The translations under genes and the position numbers were made by a program. Below, in pieces: positions 14,142 through 18,990 of a DNA stretch of 18,990 bases (positions are counted from its first letter, which is position 1; the number at the start of each line of letters is the position of its first letter). Under the pieces are notes generated by a model. The model was not told where the DNA came from. It saw only the letters and a list, made by a program, of their open reading frames with translations, and searched no databases. Source of the stretch: CBDUBH01 sp965365345 (GTDB lineage Bacteria > Bacteroidota > Ignavibacteria > Ignavibacteriales > SURF-24); assembly GCA_965365345.1 (NCBI GenBank), contig CBDUBH010000069.1:1-18990 (forward strand). Reading direction: 5' to 3'.

Positions 14142-16076
14142 ATGCAAAAAATTTTTTACTTAATTTTCACTTTTTTATTTTTGTTCAGTCCGGAATTATT
14201 TTCGATTGAACCTCAAAAAGATACGATCAAAGTTTACGATCTTTCCGAAATTGTAGTAACCGCAAATAAAAATGCAACCCCGATTTCGCAAGTTGCAAGT
14301 TCTGTAACGGTTTTAACAAAAGAATTTATCGAAAGCTCAAATAAAATTACCGTAGCCGAATTGCTGCGCGGAGTTGAAGGCGTTGAAGTTAGCCAAGGCG
14401 GCGGATTAGGACAACTTTCTCGCGTATTTTTGCGCGGTGCAAATCCGCATCACACTTTAATTTTAGTTGATGGAGTTGAAGTAAACGATGCAAGCTCAAT
14501 TTCAAATGCTTTTGATCTTGCAAATCTTCAATCAAATAATATTGAACGTATTGAAATTTTACGCGGACCGCAAAGCACATTATACGGCTCCGATGCGCTT
14601 GCCGGAGTTATAAGCATTTTTACAAAAAGTGCAACCGAAGCCAATAAAATCAATGTTACCGCAGAAGCCGGTTCATATCAAACTTACAAAACCGCAGCAG
14701 GATTTAATGGAACTTTTGGTAAATTAAATTTGAATTTCGATTATTCGAGAATTCATTCAAACGGATTTTCAACTGCAAATGAAATTTACGGGAACACCGA
14801 AAACGATTCTTATTTAAATAATAGCTTTCACACAAAGCTTAATTTTCAGGCATCGCAAAATTTGAAGTTTGGATTTCTTGCAAATCTCAGCAAGTCAAAT
14901 GTTGATCTCGATCAAAATGAAAGATCAGGTGATGATCCAAATTTTATTTCAAAATCGGAAGATCTTCATTTCAAATTTTCAACTGAATTAAATTCATTTG
15001 AAAATATCTGGAATCAAACTTTAAATATTTCTTACGTTACGCACAAAGCAAATATTGATGATGAAGTTGATGAACTTCGTCCGAATGTTTTTTCAAACGC
15101 ATATTTCAAAGGAAGCCGCGCGAAAATTGAGTGGCAAAATAATTTGAATATTTTTGAGAATAATTCAATAATAATCGGCGCTGAAATTGATGAAGAAAAA
15201 GCGCGTTCGGAATATTTTGGCGGAAGCGATTGGGGAGCATACGAATCAATTTTACCTGAAAGTAAAACACTAACTTCAGCAGCATTTTTACAGGATCAAT
15301 TTAACTTCGGAAGTTTTTTCGGCACAGCGGGAATCAGAATTGACGATCACCAAAAATTCGGTTCGGAAATTACTTACAGAATTGCGCCGGCATATTTGAT
15401 TTCTGCAATCAACACAAAATTAAAAGCAACTTACGGGACCGGATTCAAATCGCCATCGCTTTATTATTTGTTCGATCCCATGTATGGAAATCCGGAACTT
15501 CAGCCCGAAAAAAGTAAAGGATTTGATGCGGGAATTGAACATTATATTTCAAAATTTGCGGTTTTGGGAGTTACATATTTTCAAAATGAATATTCAAATC
15601 TTATCGGTTACAACAGCAATTTTCAAACTGTAAATATTGATAAAGCAAAGACCGAAGGAATCGAAAGTTTCGTTCAATTAAATCTTTTAGCAAATTTAGC
15701 AATCGGTTTAAATTACACTTTTACAAATGCAAAAGATGAAAGTGAAACGAGCGCTGATTTTGGCGAGCAGCTTTTGCGCAGACCGAAAAATAAAATTGCC
15801 TTGAATTTAAATTACGCTTATAAAAATCTTACTTCAAATTTTGAGATCATAAATAACGGAAAAAGATTTGATAAAGATTTTGCTGAACTTCCCGCAAAAA
15901 GAGTTGAACTTAAATCTTACACTTTAATGAATTTTGCGGCAAGTTATTCATTGACCGGAAACATAAAATTTTTCGGCAGGGTTGAAAATATTTTAAATGA
16001 AGATTACGAAGAAATTTTGTTTTACGGAAACGCCAAAAGATCATTTTACGCAGGCTTAAAATTGAATTTAATGTAA
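14142..16076 (+). CDS. btuB: BtuB-like TonB-dependent outer-membrane receptor for cobalamin
   Basis: Imports corrinoids across the outer membrane using TonB energy. The 644-residue chain has a signal peptide (1-21), a TonB box in LSEIVVTANK (34-43), and a plug domain with VFLRGANPHHTLILVDGVEV and IERIEILRGPQSTLYGSDAL (about 95-160). A 22-strand-type barrel follows with YGTGFKSPSLYYLFDPMYGNPELQPEKSKG in the usual late position, and a C-terminal strand FYAGLKLNLM. Typical BtuB length is about 600. Substrate assignment rests mainly on the cobalamin riboswitch directly upstream and the adenosyltransferase downstream. The start is fixed by AAGGAAG 8 nt before the ATG and by the signal peptide. It is the first gene of a probable unit with the three genes that follow. 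Confidence 0.93.
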   Translation: MQKIFYLIFTFLFLFSPELFSIEPQKDTIKVYDLSEIVVTANKNATPISQVASSVTVLTKEFIESSNKITVAELLRGVEGVEVSQGGGLGQLSRVFLRGANPHHTLILVDGVEVNDASSISNAFDLANLQSNNIERIEILRGPQSTLYGSDALAGVISIFTKSATEANKINVTAEAGSYQTYKTAAGFNGTFGKLNLNFDYSRIHSNGFSTANEIYGNTENDSYLNNSFHTKLNFQASQNLKFGFLANLSKSNVDLDQNERSGDDPNFISKSEDLHFKFSTELNSFENIWNQTLNISYVTHKANIDDEVDELRPNVFSNAYFKGSRAKIEWQNNLNIFENNSIIIGAEIDEEKARSEYFGGSDWGAYESILPESKTLTSAAFLQDQFNFGSFFGTAGIRIDDHQKFGSEITYRIAPAYLISAINTKLKATYGTGFKSPSLYYLFDPMYGNPELQPEKSKGFDAGIEHYISKFAVLGVTYFQNEYSNLIGYNSNFQTVNIDKAKTEGIESFVQLNLLANLAIGLNYTFTNAKDESETSADFGEQLLRRPKNKIALNLNYAYKNLTSNFEIINNGKRFDKDFAELPAKRVELKSYTLMNFAASYSLTGNIKFFGRVENILNEDYEEILFYGNAKRSFYAGLKLNLM

Positions 16077-16090
16077 ATCAAAATCAGAAA

Positions 16091-16130
16091 ACGGAAATTT
16101 AATTTCTAAAAACTGAAATTGAATTTCCGT
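16091..16130 (+). terminator. Long hairpin in the gap after btuB
   Basis: ACGGAAATTTAATTTC (16091-16106) pairs with GAAATTGAATTTCCGT (16115-16130): a 16-bp stem with one T-G and an 8-nt loop. The tail is AATTTCAAAAAT rather than a clean T-run, so it may attenuate, stabilise the btuB mRNA 3' end or be a weak terminator, leaving reduced read-through into the next genes. Confidence 0.55.
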
Positions 16131-16189
16131 AATTTCAAAAATAATACTTGAAGTCCAATATAAAAAATATTTATATTAATGGAATTAAA

Positions 16190-16360
16190 ATGAGTGAACG
16201 AAAAACAAAGCAATCAAACTTAGAAAAAATTTCTGTAGCAAACACATTAACGCTGGAAGCATTGATTTTATTGCTTGAATCAAAGGGAATTGTTACCACG
16301 CAAGAAATAATTAATTTAATTCGAAAGATAAAAGAAAATGGAAACGAAATCGTTAATTAA
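16190..16360 (+). CDS. Small hypothetical protein (56 aa) in the cobalamin unit
   Basis: Not recognised. It is a 56-residue, helical, lysine-rich protein without cysteines or membrane segment. The core LTLEALILLLESKGIVTTQEIINLIRKI has the 'LLxxKGIxTxxE' pattern of two helices joined by a turn, found in many small bacterial proteins. I choose the ATG at 16190 (GGA 7 nt upstream); the same frame opens with a TTG at 16148 that has no ribosome site. Its 3' end overlaps the DUF1289 gene by 23 bp, which suggests coupled translation. A real gene is likely given the tight packing between btuB and cobA. Confidence 0.65.
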   Translation: MSERKTKQSNLEKISVANTLTLEALILLLESKGIVTTQEIINLIRKIKENGNEIVN

Positions 16361-16547
16361 TAATGAATTTGAAAAATTTAAATCGCCTTGCACAAAATTT
16401 TGTCACATTAACGATAAAAATGGTTACTGCCGCGGATGTTTCAGAACGGTTGACGAAATTGCGATGTGGATTTATTATTCCTTACAGGAAAAAGAAGATC
16501 TTCTGAAAAAAATTGAACTCCGTAAAAAGGGAAATATTGTTAATTAA
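16338..16547 (+). CDS. DUF1289 four-cysteine protein (69 aa)
   Basis: A small protein of the DUF1289 family (biochemical role unknown). The signature is SPCTKFCHINDKNGYCRGCFRTVDEIAMW (residues 17-44) with Cys18, Cys22, Cys31 and Cys34, likely a metal or redox site, followed by the RTxxEIxxW helix and a charged tail. Length fits the family. The ATG at 16338 lies inside the 3' end of the 56-residue gene (23-bp overlap, different frame), and there is no other in-frame start before the first cysteine. It is placed between the cobalamin receptor and the adenosyltransferase, so it may be co-transcribed with them; a link to cobalamin is inference from position only. Confidence 0.88.
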   Translation: METKSLINNEFEKFKSPCTKFCHINDKNGYCRGCFRTVDEIAMWIYYSLQEKEDLLKKIELRKKGNIVN

Positions 16548-16610
16548 AAATTCTTTAGTAAAAATTACGGCATTATAATTTTATCAAAAACTAAAAGATT
16601 AAAAGCGAAT

Positions 16611-17144
16611 TTGAAAAAATTAAAAAAAGGTTTTGTTCAGGTTTACACCGGAAACGGAAAAGGAAAAACGACTGCAGCGATCGGACAGGCAATTCGCGCT
16701 GCCGGATTTGGTATGAAAGTATTGATAATTCAATTCATGAAAAACTTTCCGTACAATGAATTAAACGCATTGAAAAGATTTGATGATCTTATCGAAATAA
16801 AACAATTCGGCGATGATGAATTTGTTTTCAAAAAAATGACGCCATCAGAAAAAGATAAAAATGAAATTATTGCAGGAATAAATTTTGCCGCAGAATCATT
16901 GCAAAGCGGAAATTACGACTTGATAATTCTCGATGAACTTTGCGTAACTTTCTTTTTCAAATTAATTGAAGTAAAAGATGTGATGCATCTTTTCGAATTG
17001 AAAAAAGAAAATGTTGAACTTGTAATTACTGGAAGATATTGCCCTGATGAAATTCTACAAAAAGCCGATCTGATAACGGAAATGAAAGAAGTGAAACATT
17101 ATTATGCGCAGGGAATTCTATCACGCAAAGGAATTGATTGTTAG
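16611..17144 (+). CDS. cobA: Cob(I)alamin adenosyltransferase, CobA/BtuR type
   Basis: Transfers adenosyl from ATP to Co(I) corrinoids, making the adenosylcobalamin form, in the cytoplasm. It has an N-terminal Walker A, GNGKGKTTA (residues 14-22, the reversed P-loop of the family), YDLIILDELC (102-111) as the Walker B-like strand, and the C-terminal family block ITGRYCPDEILQKADLITEM, then VKHYYAQGILSRKGI. At 177 residues it is near the usual 180-200, slightly short at the N-terminus compared with E. coli BtuR. The start is uncertain: no ATG precedes the P-loop. I use the TTG at 16611, and the frame stays open only back to 16578. With riboswitch-controlled btuB it suits salvage of imported B12. 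Confidence 0.93.
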   Translation: MKKLKKGFVQVYTGNGKGKTTAAIGQAIRAAGFGMKVLIIQFMKNFPYNELNALKRFDDLIEIKQFGDDEFVFKKMTPSEKDKNEIIAGINFAAESLQSGNYDLIILDELCVTFFFKLIEVKDVMHLFELKKENVELVITGRYCPDEILQKADLITEMKEVKHYYAQGILSRKGIDC

Positions 17145-17510
17145 AAAAATTTCTATAAAACATCCTCAAAGTAATTTCAAATCAACTATCCTTTAATTCG
17201 AAAAACAAATCAACCGCAAATCAAAACTAATTTAAAAGATTGATCGAATCAGTTAAGTTTTGCGCAATCCATAATTCGACAACAAAACAATACAAATCAA
17301 AATTATCATACCGATAAAATTTAAAATAACTCAATAAATCAACATAGTACCAAAAAATTGCATGCATCGGAATGTGTATTGATTTTTTCTATTTAAACCA
17401 GATCTTGAACTTAAAATATTTTGAATTTTATATCTGAATTAATTCAATTATATCTGAAAATTTTGTGTGCTTTTATTTGACAACTTGATTTTGAAAATTA
17501 TGGGGGCAAA
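17145..17510 (+). promoter_or_regulatory. Gap upstream of the curli regulator
   Basis: These 366 bp contain no gene. The right end carries a direct repeat and palindrome (17428-17458), TTGACA (17477-17482) and a G-rich ribosome site TGGGGGC 4 nt before the ATG at 17511. No cobA terminator with a T-run was seen at the left end. Confidence 0.6.
17428..17458. promoter_or_regulatory. Candidate operator: direct repeat plus palindrome upstream of the regulator
   Basis: TTATATCTGAA occurs at 17428-17438 and 17448-17458, 20 bp apart (about two helical turns). Overlapping the first copy is a perfect 12-bp palindrome TGAATTAATTCA (17435-17446). It ends 52 bp before the regulator start. AT-rich background makes chance partly responsible. 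Confidence 0.4.
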
Positions 17511-18173
17511 ATGAGAAACATTTACAATCAAAAAAAAATTATTAATCTGTGGATCGTTGAAGATGATTCACTTCAAATTAAATTTCTTACACGCACTTTT
17601 GAATTACAAAAATACGGAGTTAAATGCAGCGCGGTTTTTAAAAAATGTGAAGATGCTATAAATGCTTTGTATTATAAAGAAATTCCCGATATATTATTGA
17701 TCGACATTTCACTTCCGGGAATTTCCGGAATTGACGGTATTAAAATAATAAAAGAAATTTCACCAAAGATCTGCTTAATAGTTTTATCTGCTCACACTGA
17801 TAAAGAGAATATTTTGCATGCCATAGAGGCAGGCGCATCAGGATATATTGATAAACTTACCCCAATTGATGAATTGATAGCACAAATAAAATCTGTTTAT
17901 AAAGGAAATTCTTGTATGTCACTTTCCATATTAAACACTTTATTTGGTTATTTAAGAAATCAACATTCCCCGCAAAATAATTATGAACTATCCAAAAGAG
18001 AAAAAGAAATTCTGAAAATGCTGCAAGAAGGATTTACAAAAAAGAAAATTGCAGAAAATCTCTTTTTAAGTTTTAACACTATTGATACTTACATAAGAAG
18101 ATTATATTCCAAACTAGAAGTAAATTCAAAAACCGAAGCCGTAAAAAAAGCCATACTTGAAAATCTGGTTTAA
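17511..18173 (+). CDS. NarL/LuxR-type response regulator next to csgE (CsgD position)
   Basis: A two-component transcription factor of 220 residues. The receiver domain (about 10-130) has the acidic pair in VEDD (Asp18, Asp19), phosphoacceptor Asp65 in LLIDISLPG, Ser93 in LSA and Lys115 in DKLTP, so it looks competent for phosphorylation. The C-terminal LuxR helix-turn-helix (about 157-218) has LSKREKEIL and NTIDTYIRRLYSKLEVNSKTEAV. The ATG at 17511 follows TGGGGGC. It is the gene before csgE and csgF, the same relative place as csgD in enterobacteria, so control of curli genes is the natural inference. E. coli CsgD has a degenerate receiver, whereas this one does not appear to. No cognate kinase is adjacent; the orphan kinase at 7892-11269 is a possible but unproven partner. 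Confidence 0.92.
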   Translation: MRNIYNQKKIINLWIVEDDSLQIKFLTRTFELQKYGVKCSAVFKKCEDAINALYYKEIPDILLIDISLPGISGIDGIKIIKEISPKICLIVLSAHTDKENILHAIEAGASGYIDKLTPIDELIAQIKSVYKGNSCMSLSILNTLFGYLRNQHSPQNNYELSKREKEILKMLQEGFTKKKIAENLFLSFNTIDTYIRRLYSKLEVNSKTEAVKKAILENLV

Positions 18174-18177
18174 AAAT

Positions 18178-18214
18178 CACGCATTTGCGTGACAGACAAA
18201 TAATTTTTATTTGT
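18178..18214 (+). terminator. Two small hairpins after the regulator gene
   Basis: CACGCA-TT-TGCGTG (18178-18191) starts 4 nt after the stop. A second, ACAAATA-ATTTT-TATTTGT (18196-18214), is followed by TTACTTT. They may give partial termination between regulator and csgE; there is no strong T-run. Confidence 0.45.
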
Positions 18215-18241
18215 TTACTTTAACCATCAGATTGTTTTAAC

Positions 18242-18262
18242 ATATATTTTCAGTAAATATAT
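18242..18262. promoter_or_regulatory. 21-bp palindrome upstream of csgE, candidate operator
   Basis: ATATATTT (18242-18249), TCAGT, AAATATAT (18255-18262): perfect 8-bp arms with a 5-bp centre, 36 bp before the csgE start. Spacing and size suit a dimeric regulator such as the LuxR-type protein encoded next door. TATATTTC at its right end also resembles a -7 promoter element. Confidence 0.45.
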
Positions 18263-18298
18263 TTCGATTAAGTGAGATTTAAAGAGGGCAAAAATTTC

Positions 18299-18796
18299 AT
18301 GAAAATTGGCTTTTTACATTTTTCAATGAATGTAATTTTGCAGTGTTTATTCCTTTTTTCTACGAATTCAGCAATGCTAAGTTCTTCCAATAAAAATGCC
18401 CCTGATAAATTTTTCATACAAGATTCTGTGATTACCGATTCCATCAACTATAACTTTGATGAGCTTGGTAAAGATGTTTTAATTGTTGATAATACACAGA
18501 CTAAAGTCGGAGCTGATTTTTTCGGTTTATTCTATTCAATTTGGGAAAATTTACCCGTTAGAGAGGCTCCTTTTACGGTTACAATTGAAGAGCGACCATT
18601 CAGAGGAATAAATACGCAAGTTATAATTACAATAAATGATACTGAAATTTTTCAGCAATTCCTTCAGCCAAGATTTGAATATTTACAGGATCTTGCTGAA
18701 TATGCGGTTCAGCATACAATAAATTACATAGAAAATTATGAAATGATTCAAGAAGAATTGCAAGGAGAAGATCTAAGCGGAAGCGGAATTTATTGA
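18299..18796 (+). CDS. csgE: Curli assembly factor CsgE (165 aa)
   Basis: A periplasmic adaptor that in E. coli caps the CsgG secretion pore and delivers curli subunits. It has an N-terminal signal segment (MKIGFLHFSMNVILQCLFLF) followed by a short linker. The CsgE domain is at about residues 50-160: TKVGADFFGLFYSIWE, then FTVTIEERPFRG, IITINDTEIFQQFLQPR and a helix AVQHTINYIENYE. These match the E. coli pattern xxIGHDFYxxFxxxWE, TIxERPSxxxGS, VNxxxIFQTFLxP. It is longer than E. coli CsgE (129 precursor) mainly at the N-terminus. I take the ATG at 18299 with AAAGAGGGC about 10 nt upstream; an earlier in-frame GTG at 18272 has no such site. csgF follows after 25 bp. Confidence 0.92.
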   Translation: MKIGFLHFSMNVILQCLFLFSTNSAMLSSSNKNAPDKFFIQDSVITDSINYNFDELGKDVLIVDNTQTKVGADFFGLFYSIWENLPVREAPFTVTIEERPFRGINTQVIITINDTEIFQQFLQPRFEYLQDLAEYAVQHTINYIENYEMIQEELQGEDLSGSGIY

Positions 18797-18821
18797 TTTT
18801 CATTTTTGATTTATGGAGAAA

Positions 18822-18990
18822 ATGATGAAACAATTTTTTTACATATTAACATTTTTTGTTGTAATAATTTATTCAGAAACAATTTCTCAAGAATTAGTTT
18901 ACCGGCCAATCAATCCATCATTTGTTGGTGGCAATTCATTTAATGCAGCATGGTTATTATCATCAGCACAGGCACAAAACACAATCACCG
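18822..18990 (+). CDS. csgF: Curli assembly factor CsgF, N-terminal part (runs off the right edge)
   Basis: Only the first 56 codons are inside the window. Residues 1 to about 24 are a signal peptide (MMKQFFYILTFFVVIIYSET...). The mature N-terminus, LVYRPINPSFVGGNSFNAAW then LLSSAQAQN, matches the CsgF signature (FRNPNFGGNPxNxxxLLxSAQAQN). In E. coli that segment sits inside the CsgG channel and links it to the nucleator CsgB. ATG codons at 18822 and 18825 are both possible (GGAG at 18815-18818 favours 18825), and a third in-frame ATG overlaps that site. csgG and the curlin genes would be expected further right. Confidence 0.9.
   Translation, partial: MMKQFFYILTFFVVIIYSETISQELVYRPINPSFVGGNSFNAAWLLSSAQAQNTIT

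Noticed and set aside
16148..16189. TTG-initiated extension of the 56-residue protein
   Set aside because: No Shine-Dalgarno before the TTG; the ATG at 16190 has GGA at suitable distance.
18627..18833. Minus-strand open frame over the csgE end and csgF start
   Set aside because: Antisense to two clear curli genes and without supporting features.

Overview
The window is AT-rich, densely coded bacterial chromosome, most likely from the Bacteroidota/Chlorobiota/Ignavibacteriota group. An Ignavibacteria-like member fits best. The clues are a C-terminal type IX secretion (T9SS) sorting domain (YPNPFNPSTAISY, then SGIYIYQI), a Y_Y_Y/beta-propeller sensor kinase, promoter-like elements of the Bacteroidota type (TTTG, 20 nt, TAnnTTTG) and curli genes in a non-proteobacterial setting. 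No tRNA, rRNA, CRISPR array, phage gene or transposase was recognised.

Left part (1-7800, mostly minus strand): a lysine biosynthesis region. The left edge cuts an aspartate kinase gene. Next come a small unknown plus-strand gene and a T9SS-exported repeat protein, converging on a bidirectional terminator. Then, reading leftwards on the minus strand: a lysine riboswitch with its own promoter, a second aspartate kinase of the lysine-sensitive E. coli LysC type, dapB, dapA and dapD (the last three tightly packed), and a terminator. Two gaps in this region, 5356-5846 and 7197-7610, are filled with REP-like palindromic repeats. One cluster lies in the mRNA leader between the lysine aptamer and lysC. 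The flux into lysine therefore seems to be controlled twice by lysine, at the RNA and at the enzyme.

Middle (7842-13770): a long one-component sensor histidine kinase (two predicted propellers, Y_Y_Y, one membrane span, HisKA, HATPase) on the minus strand. Divergent from it is a 744-residue membrane protein with a spermidine-synthase-like Rossmann domain set between two groups of membrane segments. The usual catalytic aspartate of aminopropyltransferases is not evident. It ends in a clear terminator.

Right part (13790-17144, plus strand): a cobalamin unit. A promoter and a textbook cobalamin riboswitch precede a BtuB-like TonB-dependent receptor, followed by a 56-residue unknown protein, a DUF1289 four-cysteine protein and a CobA/BtuR cob(I)alamin adenosyltransferase. 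This reads as uptake of B12 followed by conversion to the adenosyl form.

Right edge (17145-18990): the start of a curli (type VIII secretion) locus, with a NarL/LuxR-type response regulator, csgE and the first part of csgF. The order regulator-csgE-csgF mirrors the csgDEFG operon of enterobacteria, but here the regulator has a complete-looking phosphoreceiver. Candidate operators lie upstream of both the regulator and csgE.
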